A stretch of DNA of 64,000 nucleotides from an uncultured Bacteroidales bacterium. GTDB taxonomy: Bacteria; Bacteroidota; Bacteroidia; Bacteroidales; Muribaculaceae. A program made the translations under genes and the position numbers. The notes beneath the pieces are model-generated. The model ran no database searches. It was not told the origin of the DNA and worked only from the letters and a program-made list of their open reading frames with translations. Below are positions 51,210 to 59,869 of this stretch, in pieces (the stretch's first letter is position 1; the number at the start of each line of letters is the position of its first letter). The stretch lies in contig CACYGX010000013.1 in the NCBI GenBank assembly GCA_902774055.1, positions 116,695 to 180,694 of the forward strand, in the 5' to 3' direction.

Positions 51210-52442
51210 TTAATCAGTTGTAGAGGAGAGGCGGCGGCGCATGATCAGGGCCGTAACCATGCTGGTGAGCAGGCCCACGGCGGCGACAAGGGCAAGCGTG
51301 ATGAGCACGTCCATCCACTCCACCTCGACGGGATAGGCGTTGATAATCATATTGGCGGGGTCGCCGCTGAGTCGCAACCAGCCGAATTGCTGCTGGCACA
51401 GGCACAGGATCAGGCCAATCACGACGCCCGTGACAGCACCGACCAGCGTAATGAGCCAGCCCTGCAGGACAAAGATGCGGGAAATCTGCCTGTCATTAGC
51501 GCCTAGAGCACGCAGCGTGGCAATACTGTCGTCCTTCTCGATAATGAGCAGTGACAGTGTGCTGATGACATTAAACGTGGCGATGACCAGTATAAAGGCC
51601 AGCAGGAGGAAGGCCATCCACTTCTCGATATTGACCAGGCGGTAGGCCTCGCGCTGCTGCATCAGGCGGTTCTTCACTTGATAGGCGTTGCCCAGGGCCT
51701 TGCCGATGTCTTTCATCACCTGTTGCTCGTTGGCACCAGGGACGAGTTTTACCTCAATCTGTGTGGCCTCGCTCTCGTAGTCAAACAGTTGCCGGGCCAT
51801 GTCAAGGGGGACATAAATGAGGTCGGCGTCATAACTGTTCTGCTGCAACTGGAAGATACCCGACACAAATACCGAGTCCTGCCTGAACGCACCCATCGGG
51901 TTGGCCAGGTTCACGCGTCCCTGGCGCTGTGGGGCATACAGGCGGACCATACCTAGGAATTCGGGCCTTACCATCAACCTCACGGCAGGACCGGCCCCCA
52001 CCACAGCGTACTGCGACACTTGGTCCCGCAGTTTCCACTCACCGTCAACGATGACCGAGTCCATATCGTTCATCGTGTTGTAGTCGTCGGGTACGCCCTT
52101 GATGCGCACAGGCATTTGCAAATCGACATAGATGGCCAGTGCCTGGTCCTCAACGACGGGAATGGCACGCTCCACGCCAGGAATACCCGTGATGGCGTTG
52201 ATGACACTGTCGGCATCGTTCACCGTCTTGCCCATGGTGGCGGTGATGGCCACTTGAGGGTCAAGCATGGCGAGTTTGCCCATGATGAGCCCGCGGAAAC
52301 CGTTGAACACGCTCAGCACGCAAATCAGCGCGGCCGTCGATACCACGACGCCGCAAACCGCGACAATCGAGATGATATTGACAGCCTGATGCCCCTTTTT
52401 AGACATCAGGTAGCGCCACGCTATTTTCAACGGGAGGGTCAC
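51210..52442 (-). CDS. FtsX-like permease (LolC/LolE type)
   Basis: A 410-residue inner-membrane permease with four helices: one near residues 20-45, then a long periplasmic MacB-type domain, and three C-terminal helices (about 275-400). The start LPLKIAWRYLMSKKGHQAVNIISIVAVCGVVVSTAALICVLSVFNGF and LRALGANDRQISRIFVLQGW near residue 310 are typical of LolC/LolE lipoprotein-release permeases. The ATPase partner is not adjacent. rbfA ends 21 nt upstream, in the same direction. Confidence 0.88.
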   Translation of the reverse strand: MTLPLKIAWRYLMSKKGHQAVNIISIVAVCGVVVSTAALICVLSVFNGFRGLIMGKLAMLDPQVAITATMGKTVNDADSVINAITGIPGVERAIPVVEDQALAIYVDLQMPVRIKGVPDDYNTMNDMDSVIVDGEWKLRDQVSQYAVVGAGPAVRLMVRPEFLGMVRLYAPQRQGRVNLANPMGAFRQDSVFVSGIFQLQQNSYDADLIYVPLDMARQLFDYESEATQIEVKLVPGANEQQVMKDIGKALGNAYQVKNRLMQQREAYRLVNIEKWMAFLLLAFILVIATFNVISTLSLLIIEKDDSIATLRALGANDRQISRIFVLQGWLITLVGAVTGVVIGLILCLCQQQFGWLRLSGDPANMIINAYPVEVEWMDVLITLALVAAVGLLTSMVTALIMRRRLSSTTD

Positions 52443-52463
52443 TGTCTGGCGATTGGCTGGTGG

Positions 52464-52841
52464 TTATTCGCTGGGAGCGTCGGCAGCAGGATTGTCTTTG
52501 GGCTTGTCTTTGGCGAGCAGTTCGTCGATGTGGTCGATGTAGTCGAGTGAATCATCGATGTGGAACTTCAGCTCGGGACAGCGGCGCAGTTGGTAGCGCG
52601 TCTGCTGGGCCAACTGGTGGCGGATGCCGCGTTCGTTGTGGTTGATGTTATCCATGATGGCTTGGGCATTCTCGCTGGGGAAGATGCTCAAGCGCACGTT
52701 GGCCACGCTCAGGTCGGGCGAGACGCGAACGCTGCTCACCGTGACGAGTGTGCCGCGCGTTTTGGCGGTCTCACGACGGAATATCTCGCTCAATTCCTTC
52801 TGGACGAGGCGGCTGATTTTTTGTTGTCTTGTTGTATCCAT
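52464..52841 (-). CDS. rbfA: Ribosome-binding factor A
   Basis: A 125-residue KH-type factor needed for 30S maturation. It shows RQQKISRLVQKELSEIFRRE, GTLVTVSSVRVSPDLSVANVRLSIFP and IRHQLAQQTRYQLRRCPELKFHIDDSLDYIDHIDELL, all standard for RbfA, followed by an acidic tail. It is the first gene of a probable rbfA-permease-MaoC-aroQ transcript, with a TACCTTTG box at 52870-52877 upstream. Confidence 0.95.
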   Translation of the reverse strand: MDTTRQQKISRLVQKELSEIFRRETAKTRGTLVTVSSVRVSPDLSVANVRLSIFPSENAQAIMDNINHNERGIRHQLAQQTRYQLRRCPELKFHIDDSLDYIDHIDELLAKDKPKDNPAADAPSE

Positions 52842-52869
52842 TATTTATGATTTCGTTTGATTTCAAACT

Positions 52870-52877
52870 GCAAAGGT
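52870..52877 (-). promoter_or_regulatory. Promoter -7 box for rbfA
   Basis: TACCTTTG on the minus strand, 28 bp before the ATG. The 9-bp tandem array begins 23 bp further upstream, across the expected -33 position. Confidence 0.5.
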
Positions 52878-52900
52878 AGTGATTTTTCTTGATATTGAGT

Positions 52901-53008
52901 GGATAAACTGGACAAACTGGATGAACTGGATAAACTGGATGAACTGGACGGGCTGGATGAACTGGATGAACTGGACGGGCTGGACGGGCTGGATGAACTG
53001 GATGGGCG
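52901..53008. repeat. 9-bp tandem repeat (12 units)
   Basis: Twelve consecutive 9-mers of the form GGAYRRRCT: mostly GGATGAACT, GGATAAACT and GGACGGGCT. On the plus strand one frame reads DELDKLDELDGL and so on, but a stop codon precedes it directly. It lies between rbfA and the M16 peptidase terminator. Confidence 0.9.
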
Positions 53009-53018
53009 TTCTTTAAAG

Positions 53019-53053
53019 AAAATAGCCCTGTAGAGGACCTACAGAGCTATTTT
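53019..53053 (-). terminator. Terminator after the M16 peptidase gene
   Basis: AAAATAGCCCTGTAG (53019-53033) pairs with CTACAGAGCTATTTT (53039-53053) with one mismatch and a 5-nt loop. Confidence 0.75.
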
Positions 53054-53075
53054 CTGATATTTGAGTTAATTGTGA

Positions 53076-55907
53076 TTACTCCTCGGGGAGCATGACAACC
53101 TCTACCTTGTTGCCGGCCGACAGCAGCTGCTTAGCAAATGCGGCAATGCTCTCGGGGGTCTGTGCGTTGACGATCTGCTCAAAGCTAGTGAGACCGTCTG
53201 AACCAGTGAACAGGTAGTTGTGGATTTGACGCAGCCAGTAGCCATTCTCCTTGAGGCTTGTGCCATGGTCCTTGATCATGAGTTCCTTGATCTCCTTGAG
53301 GGTGGTTGCATCGATGTTCTTGCAAGCCTCGTAGATCTCCTCGTTCATGATCTTGACAGCCATGTCAGCCATCTCGGGTTTCATCGGGCAGGATGCCATG
53401 ACGGCAGTGAAGAAGTTGTTACCCTCATGGGTGGACCAGCCACGAGCACCAGCTGAATAGGCAGCACCGGCATCCTCACGGATCTTCTGCAGGTAAATCT
53501 TGCTCAGTACCTGACCCAGGATGTTAGCCTTCAATTGAGTCTCCAGTGAATAAGGAGTCTTGGTGTCATACCAGTAGATTTCGGCCATGGCCTTGGGCGT
53601 CTCGCTTTTGCGGGTGAAGTGGGTAACAGTCTGGCCTACTGGATGTGATATAACATCGACAAAGTTGGACTGTTTGCCCTTCTTGCCGGGCAGACTGGCA
53701 ATGTATTGCTCGATGAGGGGACGAATAACGGCCTCGTCAAATGCACCCACAAACATGAAGGTGTAGTTGGCGGCATTGGCAGTGCGCTCCTTGACAATCT
53801 GCATCATGCGGTCCAGATTTATCTGGTCGAGGTAGCTGATGTCAAAGGGCCTGTTGCGCCAGTCGTGGTTGCCCAGGATGTAGTTAACTGAATCCTCAAA
53901 TACATTCTCGGGATCGAGATTCCTGTTCTTGAGCATGGTCTCCACTTGACCCTTGATCATGTTGAAGCTCTTCTCATCCTTGCGCATATCGGTAAAGTTG
54001 AGATAGGTGAGCTGGAACAAGGTCTCCAGATCCTTGACAGTGGACTGACCGCTGAACTGGTCCTCATAGTTGTCCATTGAGAAGCCTACGCTGGCCTGCT
54101 TGCCGGCGAGAGCCTTCTGCAACTCGGTGTAGGAGAATTCTCCCAGACCGCTCATCATCGTAGCCAGGGGCAGCAACTCAGTATTTGCCCAATCCTTCTC
54201 GCCATAGAGCGAAGCGCCACCACGCTGGAAGGCGGACATGCGGATCTCGTTCTCCTTGAAATCGGTCTTCTTGAGGATGACGCGAGCGCCATTGCTCAAC
54301 TCGAGCTCCTTGTAACCGAACTGGTTGTTAACGGTTTCCTTCTTGATCTTGCCGGGCTTGGGCAGCTTGGCAATGAGGGGCTCCTGCTTCACATTATCCA
54401 CAAAGGCCTCGACCTGAGCGTTCAAGCCAGCGTCAACGGCGGCCTTCAGGCTCTCGGGGGTGGGATAAACGGCGCCGTCCTTCTCCTGGTTGAAGTTCAT
54501 GATAACCAGGTTCTCACCCGTGGTGGTTATAAAGCCAGGCATCATCTGGTTAACGACATCAACGGGGAGCATGGGCACATACTGGTTCATGATTTCATAT
54601 TCCTGCTCAATCGAGGGGATGGGCTCGTTGTCCAGGTAGTTGCGGTAGTACTGAGCAGCAAGACGCGCATTGGAAATCTTGTTGCGCTCGTTGTACTGCT
54701 TCTCCAAGCGGCTCAGGTACTCTTCCTTGGCGCGCTCATACTCGGTGGCGGTGAAACCGTGCTTTGCGGCACGCATGGCCTCGGTAACAACAGCCTCGGT
54801 AGCGGCCTCGATTTGACCCTCCTTGGGCATGATGCCCAGGGTGAAAGCATCCTTGGTGTTGGCGAACAGATAGTTGCCGTCGTAGGCGTTGGCCTGGATG
54901 AAGGGGCAATCGGGCTCCTGAGCCTTCTCGGACAGGCGCTCGTTGAGCATGCTGGCCATCATGGACTTGGCATAGTCAATGACCATATACATCTGGTCGG
55001 CCTTGATCTCCTTGGGCAGTGCATTGTGCTTGAACATCACCATCACCTGGCTGTACTGCTGCTCCTTGTCCTTGTCGATAACGATGATGGGCTCAGCGTT
55101 GTCGGGAACTTGCTCGTCAACAACTTGGGCGGCATTGGGATCAAGAACGGCATCCTTGAAGAGCTCCTTGATCTGGGCCTCGATGTGGTCAACATCGACG
55201 TCACCCACGATAACCAGGGCCTGGTTGTCGGGACGATACCACTTGTGGTAGTAGTCGCGCAGTTCGTTGTACTTGAAGTTGTCAACCACGCTCATCAGAC
55301 CGATGGGCATGCGCTTGCCGTACTTCGAGTCGGGGTACAAGGCCTCGAGCTGGTTCTCAAGCATGCGCTGCTGGGCGCTGCGACGCAGGCGCCACTCCTC
55401 GTGGATCACACCGCGCTCCTTGTCGATCTCCTCGTCGGTGAGCAGCAGGCCGTTGCTCCAGTCCTTGAGGATGAGCAAGCAAGAGTCGATAGCGCTCTGG
55501 CGGGTGCTGGGCACGTCGTTGATGTTGTAAACGGTCTCGGCAATGCTGGTATAGGCGTTCAAGTCCTTACCGAAGGCTACACCCAGCGAGCGGGTATAGT
55601 CGATAATGCTCTTGCCCTCGCCGTTGAAGTGCTCACTGCCGTTGAAGGCCATGTGCTCCAGGAAGTGGGCGAGACCACGCTGGCTCTCCTCCTCTTGGAT
55701 AGAACCCACGCGCTGGGCGATGTAGAAGTTCACACGGTGCTCGGGATAGTCGTTGTGGCGGATGTAATAGGTCAATCCGCAATCCAACTTGCCGATGCGC
55801 ACCTGGTCATCGGTGGGAATCGGACCCATCGATTGAGCCTTAGCGACGTTCACGCTGAATGTCATGAGCATCATGAACATTACAGCAAATAATTTTTTCA
55901 TCTTCAT
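53076..55907 (-). CDS. Secreted M16-family zinc metallopeptidase
   Basis: The 943-residue protein has a signal peptide (MKMKKLFAVMFMMLMTFSVNVAKAQ). Two pitrilysin halves follow: the inverted zinc motif HFLEH (81-85) with a downstream GVIHEEWR glutamate, then a second, catalytically inactive half (KELELSNGARVILKKTDFKENEIRMSAFQRGG...). This layout matches Bacteroidetes PqqL-like peptidases acting in the periplasm. It is a single-gene unit ending in a terminator. I chose the start at 55907; the longer frame places extra residues before the signal peptide and covers a T-rich leader. Confidence 0.9.
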   Translation of the reverse strand: MKMKKLFAVMFMMLMTFSVNVAKAQSMGPIPTDDQVRIGKLDCGLTYYIRHNDYPEHRVNFYIAQRVGSIQEEESQRGLAHFLEHMAFNGSEHFNGEGKSIIDYTRSLGVAFGKDLNAYTSIAETVYNINDVPSTRQSAIDSCLLILKDWSNGLLLTDEEIDKERGVIHEEWRLRRSAQQRMLENQLEALYPDSKYGKRMPIGLMSVVDNFKYNELRDYYHKWYRPDNQALVIVGDVDVDHIEAQIKELFKDAVLDPNAAQVVDEQVPDNAEPIIVIDKDKEQQYSQVMVMFKHNALPKEIKADQMYMVIDYAKSMMASMLNERLSEKAQEPDCPFIQANAYDGNYLFANTKDAFTLGIMPKEGQIEAATEAVVTEAMRAAKHGFTATEYERAKEEYLSRLEKQYNERNKISNARLAAQYYRNYLDNEPIPSIEQEYEIMNQYVPMLPVDVVNQMMPGFITTTGENLVIMNFNQEKDGAVYPTPESLKAAVDAGLNAQVEAFVDNVKQEPLIAKLPKPGKIKKETVNNQFGYKELELSNGARVILKKTDFKENEIRMSAFQRGGASLYGEKDWANTELLPLATMMSGLGEFSYTELQKALAGKQASVGFSMDNYEDQFSGQSTVKDLETLFQLTYLNFTDMRKDEKSFNMIKGQVETMLKNRNLDPENVFEDSVNYILGNHDWRNRPFDISYLDQINLDRMMQIVKERTANAANYTFMFVGAFDEAVIRPLIEQYIASLPGKKGKQSNFVDVISHPVGQTVTHFTRKSETPKAMAEIYWYDTKTPYSLETQLKANILGQVLSKIYLQKIREDAGAAYSAGARGWSTHEGNNFFTAVMASCPMKPEMADMAVKIMNEEIYEACKNIDATTLKEIKELMIKDHGTSLKENGYWLRQIHNYLFTGSDGLTSFEQIVNAQTPESIAAFAKQLLSAGNKVEVVMLPEE

Positions 55908-56024
55908 GTGATAGAAAAGTGATTTTAAATTATAAATATGTTGATATAAAATATTCTTCTTGTTAGACGTGTCAACGCTGTGATTTGTTTCACGTTGTTG
56001 CATATATTTCTCTTAACTTGAGCG

Positions 56025-56032
56025 CAAAAGTA
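56025..56032 (-). promoter_or_regulatory. Promoter -7 box for the M16 peptidase gene
   Basis: TACTTTTG on the minus strand, implying a leader of about 110 nt. Confidence 0.4.
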
Positions 56033-56102
56033 CACTTTTTTTCAAAATAATCACCTCAATTGGCAGTAAATATGCGGTTTAGGGGCCATGAGGGCCATTA
56101 CA

Positions 56103-56729
56103 TTACTGCTCGCGGGTAAAATCATTGATCTGCTCAATCATTTCATCATTGGCGCGCTGCATGCGGCGATACATGTTCAAGCCGATGGCTAGGCCAATGG
56201 CTCCACCAATAATCATGCCAATGATAATAAAAGTCAAGTATAGTGAGATTGACTCAGGCTCAATCTGGGACGCCGTAGCCTTGTAAATCTCATAGAAATA
56301 CCAGGGAATCCAGATGGCTACTGCGCAGAATCCGACGGTCAACTGGGTTTTGCGGTTCTTCTTCATCTGCAGCAATTTGCGGGCTGTCTCGACGAGGTCA
56401 TCAGACATGTGCTGGATGTTCATGCGGTTGATAAAGTACTCTGCCGTGAATGAGGCGGCAAAAAACAATATCGTGAAAATGATAAAAGCCCAAGAGTAGC
56501 CCGACTGGATAAAGTTCCAAATTATCATGGGCACAAACAGGCCCAATATCAGGCAGTACCAGAAAAGAGTGTGGTGAAGGCTACGCATTTTTCCTTGGAT
56601 AGCTTTCTTCACCAGGGCTTCGTTGAGGTGTCCCTGCTGGTCCACCTTGTTCTTGAGCTCGTTGATCTGCCGGCGCAGGTCTTCAAGCTCGTTGAAGTCG
56701 TTAAGATTATTGTTGTTTTGGATTTCCAT
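56103..56729 (-). CDS. Membrane protein partner of the ECF sigma factor
   Basis: The 208-residue protein has an N-terminal coiled-coil-like stretch (ELEDLRRQINELKNKVDQQGHLNEALVKKAI). Four membrane helices follow, arranged in two pairs (about 55-75, 78-95, 130-150 and 165-187). It starts 21 nt downstream of the sigma factor gene, so it is likely co-transcribed. It may hold the sigma factor at the membrane, but it has no recognisable zinc anti-sigma or FecR domain; the anti-sigma role is inference from position. Confidence 0.65.
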   Translation of the reverse strand: MEIQNNNNLNDFNELEDLRRQINELKNKVDQQGHLNEALVKKAIQGKMRSLHHTLFWYCLILGLFVPMIIWNFIQSGYSWAFIIFTILFFAASFTAEYFINRMNIQHMSDDLVETARKLLQMKKNRKTQLTVGFCAVAIWIPWYFYEIYKATASQIEPESISLYLTFIIIGMIIGGAIGLAIGLNMYRRMQRANDEMIEQINDFTREQ

Positions 56730-56750
56730 ATCGATTGTGTGTAGTCTGTT

Positions 56751-57224
56751 TTAGTTCATCTGTTTGAGTTGTTCCTTGATGCGGTAGAGGCGCACCGACA
56801 CGTTCTTGACATTGATGCCCACGATCTGGGCAATCTCGTCATAACTCATGTTCTCGAGCCATAGCAGCACGATGGCACGGTCAAAGGGTTGAAGCCGCTG
56901 GATGCGCGCGTGCAGCATGTCGGTCTGCTTGTTGTCGGCGTCATTCTTGTCAAACAGGTCGATGCCTTCCATGAGCGGTTGGGTCTTGTGGCCCTTCTTC
57001 TTGCGGTCGATGGAGATACAGGAATTCAGGGTAACCTTGTAAATCCATGTCTTCAAGTCGCTCTTGCCCTGAAAGGAGGCAACGCCCTGCCATAACTTGA
57101 TGAGCGCTTCCTGGAAGAGGTCATCGACCTCCTCCTTGTCCTTGGAGAACATGTAGCACACGGTGTAGATGGTGCCCTTGTTCTCGCGGATAATGCGCGC
57201 AAATTCGGCTTCGTTGATTTCCAT
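56751..57224 (-). CDS. ECF-type RNA polymerase sigma factor
   Basis: The 157-residue protein has region 2 (YMFSKDKEEVDDLFQEALIKLWQGVASFQGKSDLKTWIYKVTLNSCISIDRKKK) and region 4 (LQPFDRAIVLLWLENMSYDEIAQIVGINVKNVSVRLYRIKEQL) with the usual helix-turn-helix. The true start is the ATG at 57224; the two codons before it begin with TTG. It heads a two-gene unit with a membrane protein. The target regulon is unknown. Confidence 0.92.
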   Translation of the reverse strand: MEINEAEFARIIRENKGTIYTVCYMFSKDKEEVDDLFQEALIKLWQGVASFQGKSDLKTWIYKVTLNSCISIDRKKKGHKTQPLMEGIDLFDKNDADNKQTDMLHARIQRLQPFDRAIVLLWLENMSYDEIAQIVGINVKNVSVRLYRIKEQLKQMN

Positions 57225-57292
57225 TCTCAAATCGTTGTTTGTCCCTTAGACGCAGGATGCTACTAAAAAACTACACTATATTTCAATTTTTT

Positions 57293-57338
57293 TTCTAGAT
57301 GCTCTAGATATTCTAGATATTCTAGATGCTCTAGAATG
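57293..57338. repeat. 9-bp tandem repeat centred on TCTAGA
   Basis: Five 9-bp units (TTCTAGATG, CTCTAGATA, TTCTAGATA, TTCTAGATG, CTCTAGAAT). The last unit contains the stop codon of the ABC exporter gene (complement of 57331-57333). Confidence 0.85.
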
Positions 57339-59157
57339 TCTGCATATCGACGAGGTGCTTGTAGGCGCCTTCCTTGGCGATGAGCTCGTCGTGGGTGCCT
57401 TGTTCGATGATGCGGCCGTCCTGCATGACACAGATAAGGTCGGCATTCTTGATGGTGCTCAGGCGGTGGGCAATCACCAGCGTGGTGCGGCCGTGCATGA
57501 GCTTGTCGAGGGCGTCTTGAACCAGATGCTCGCTCTCGGTGTCAAGGGCGCTGGTCGCCTCGTCAAGGATGAGGATGGGCGGGTTCTTTAATATCGCGCG
57601 GGCAATGCTGATGCGCTGGCGCTGGCCGCCCGAGAGTTTACAGCCCCGGTCGCCGATGTTGGTGTCAAAGCCTTGCTCGCTCGCCATGATGAAGTCATAG
57701 GCATTGGCAATGCGGGCTGCTTCCTCGACCTCTTCGCGTGTGGCATCCTCGACGCCAAAGGTGATGTTGTTGTAGAACGAGTCGTTGAACAGGATGGCTT
57801 CCTGGTTGACGTTGCCCATCAGTCCGCGCAGGTCGGTGACCTTGAATTGCCTGATGTCGGTGCCATCGATGCTGATAGAGCCTTCCATGACGTCGTAGAA
57901 ACGCGGCAGCAGGTCGGCGAGCGTCGTCTTGCCGCTGCCGCTCTGGCCTACCAAGGCCACGGTCTGTCCGCGCTTGATGTCGAGTGTCACGCCATCGATG
58001 ACCCAGGCGTCGCCATAGCGGAAACGCACGTCCTTGTATTGGATGCCGCGTTCCATCTGCTTGAGCGGGGTGGGGTGCTCGGGGCTCTTTATCGGGTTGT
58101 CGGCACCCAGGATCTTGTCGATGCGTTGCAGCGATGCCAAACCGCGCTGGATGGCATAGCTGGCCTTGGACAAGTCTTTAGCGGGATTGATGATGCTATA
58201 GAAGACCACCATGTAATAGATGAACTTGGGGGCCGTGATGCTGCTGTGGCCGCCCAGGATGAGTGTGCCGCCAAACCACAGCACAATGGCGATGGTGAAG
58301 GTGCCCAGAAATTCGCTCATGGGGTGGGCAAGTTCATAGCGGCGATTCATGCGGGTGATGATGCTGCGGTATTTCTCGTTTTCGGCCTCAAAGCGCTTGA
58401 TCACCTTGCGCTCGGCGTTGAAGGCCTTGACGATGCGCAAGCCGCTGATGGTCTCCTCGATGTTGCTCAGCATCACGCCCATCTGAGTCTGACCCTCAAA
58501 CGAGATGCGCTTGAGCCGTTTTCCCACAGTACCCATCACCAGTCCCGCCAGCGGTAGCAGGACGAGCACAAACAGCGTCAATTGCCAGCTCAAGGCAATC
58601 ATCATTGTCAGGCAGGCGATGATCATGATGGGGTTCTTGAACATCATGTCCAGCGATGACATAATAGAGACCTCGATTTCGGCCACGTCGCCACTCATGC
58701 GGGCCATCACGTCGCCCTTGCGCTCGTTGGAGAAGAAACCGATGGGCAGGGAGACGATTTTGCTGTAAATCTGGTTGCGGATGTCGCGCACCACGCCCGC
58801 GCGGATGTTGATCATGAAATAGGCACCCAAATAGGCACACCCGGTCTTGAAAGCCGTCATGACCACCATTGCCGCGGCAATGCAAGCCAGTGCGGTTGAC
58901 TGGCCGTAGTGCTCGATGATGCGTTGCACATAGTAATAGAAGTTGTTGGTCAACACGGCGTCAATCTTGCCGCTGTTCATGGGCATGTAGCTATAGACTT
59001 GGGTGTTGAGACCAAAGAGCATCTCCAGAATGGGGATAATCAGTGCAAACGAGAACAGCGTGAGGAACGCGGTCAACAGGTTGAACAGGATGTTCAACAC
59101 AATGTATTTCTTGTAGGGCGGCACAAACCGCTTCAACAATTGCCAAAAACCTTTCAT
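57331..59157 (-). CDS. MsbA-type ABC exporter (permease-ATPase fusion)
   Basis: A 608-residue half-transporter. An N-terminal six-helix ABC membrane domain spans about 1-330. The ATPase domain has Walker A GQSGSGKTT (K410), the signature LSGGQRQR near 510, Walker B ILILDEATSALD near 530 and the switch His in IAHRLST. The type is that of lipid A or lipid-linked exporters (MsbA), though drug or lipid substrates cannot be separated by sequence. A single gene preceded by TACCTTTG (59163-59170); its stop codon lies inside a 9-bp tandem repeat. Confidence 0.93.
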   Translation of the reverse strand: MKGFWQLLKRFVPPYKKYIVLNILFNLLTAFLTLFSFALIIPILEMLFGLNTQVYSYMPMNSGKIDAVLTNNFYYYVQRIIEHYGQSTALACIAAAMVVMTAFKTGCAYLGAYFMINIRAGVVRDIRNQIYSKIVSLPIGFFSNERKGDVMARMSGDVAEIEVSIMSSLDMMFKNPIMIIACLTMMIALSWQLTLFVLVLLPLAGLVMGTVGKRLKRISFEGQTQMGVMLSNIEETISGLRIVKAFNAERKVIKRFEAENEKYRSIITRMNRRYELAHPMSEFLGTFTIAIVLWFGGTLILGGHSSITAPKFIYYMVVFYSIINPAKDLSKASYAIQRGLASLQRIDKILGADNPIKSPEHPTPLKQMERGIQYKDVRFRYGDAWVIDGVTLDIKRGQTVALVGQSGSGKTTLADLLPRFYDVMEGSISIDGTDIRQFKVTDLRGLMGNVNQEAILFNDSFYNNITFGVEDATREEVEEAARIANAYDFIMASEQGFDTNIGDRGCKLSGGQRQRISIARAILKNPPILILDEATSALDTESEHLVQDALDKLMHGRTTLVIAHRLSTIKNADLICVMQDGRIIEQGTHDELIAKEGAYKHLVDMQTF

Positions 59158-59162
59158 AACTG

Positions 59163-59170
59163 CAAAGGTA
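59163..59170 (-). promoter_or_regulatory. Promoter -7 box for the ABC exporter gene
   Basis: TACCTTTG on the minus strand, only 6 bp before the ATG, so the transcript would start at or just inside the annotated 5' end. A 7-bp CCTTAGT/CCTTGGT tandem follows at 59186-59210. Confidence 0.4.
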
Positions 59171-59282
59171 GTATAAAGTTTTTAGTCCTTGGTCCTTAGT
59201 CCTTAGTTTTTAGTCGTCTGTTTTCCGATTTCAGTGAATTGGAAAGAAGGTCAAATAACCCTTTTTCCCTATAAGTATGGCA

Positions 59283-59299
59283 TATCTTTGTTACCTTTG
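59283..59299 (+). promoter_or_regulatory. Two overlapping-phase -7 boxes before the ECF sigma gene
   Basis: TATCTTTG at 59283-59290 and TACCTTTG at 59292-59299, starts 9 bp apart. Either could serve the sigma factor gene, with a leader of about 70 nt. Confidence 0.4.
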
Positions 59300-59372
59300 T
59301 TGAAAAATCAGCCGTAGCGGGTTTACATTTTATGGGTCTTAAACGTCTATCAAGTGTAATTGACCCACGACT

Positions 59373-59864
59373 ATGACAAAAAGTGAATTGGAAATACTGT
59401 TCAAGGCTCATTACGCGGCGATGTACCGCCTGGCCATGTCGCTGCTCTACGATGAGGACGAGGCGCGCGATGTCGTGAGCGACGTGTTTGCCTCGCTGCT
59501 TGACGGCGGATTGGCCATCCGCACCGACAATGCCCGCGGTTTCTTGCTGACGTGCGTGCGCAACGGTTGCATCAATGTGATTCGCCACAAGCAGATGCGA
59601 GAACGCTTCATCAAGCTCTATTCGACAAAATCTGAACCGCTTGCCGATGGCCCCGACGACTCATTGATGCTCGCCGAATTGCGCAACTACATCAGCAACC
59701 ACTTGCCGCCGCTGTCACGCCGCATTTTCATCCTGCGCTACTTGCACGACATGACCTGCCAGCAGGTCGCCGAGGCCGTGGGGGTGAGCCGCGTGACGGT
59801 CCATCACCACTTGTCACAGTCACTTGAGAAAATCAATGCCTATTTCAACAACTCAAAACAATAG
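59373..59864 (+). CDS. ECF-type RNA polymerase sigma factor (FecI-like)
   Basis: A 163-residue sigma factor: region 2 FKAHYAAMYRLAMSLLYDEDEARDVVSDVFASLLDGG...NARGFLLTCVRNGCINVIRHKQ, and region 4 LPPLSRRIFILRYLHDMTCQQVAEAVGVSRVTVHHHLSQSLEKI. It is of the Bacteroidetes type paired with FecR-like anti-sigma factors. The anti-sigma gene begins 5 nt after the stop, and an STN-bearing receptor gene follows, giving a Fec-like surface-signalling set. Confidence 0.92.
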   Translation: MTKSELEILFKAHYAAMYRLAMSLLYDEDEARDVVSDVFASLLDGGLAIRTDNARGFLLTCVRNGCINVIRHKQMRERFIKLYSTKSEPLADGPDDSLMLAELRNYISNHLPPLSRRIFILRYLHDMTCQQVAEAVGVSRVTVHHHLSQSLEKINAYFNNSKQ

Positions 59865-59869
59865 ACGTT

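Noticed and set aside
52901-53008. Possible CRISPR array
   Set aside because: Units are contiguous 9-mers without spacers, and no cas genes are present in the window.
52899-53033. GTG-initiated plus-strand frame through the 9-bp array encoding D-E-L-D repeats
   Set aside because: The repeat unit being a multiple of three trivially keeps the frame open. There is a stop directly upstream and no ribosome-binding or promoter evidence.
54759-55892. 377-codon plus-strand frame opposite the M16 peptidase
   Set aside because: Low-complexity Leu/Val/Gly translation, no start signals, antisense to an intact peptidase.
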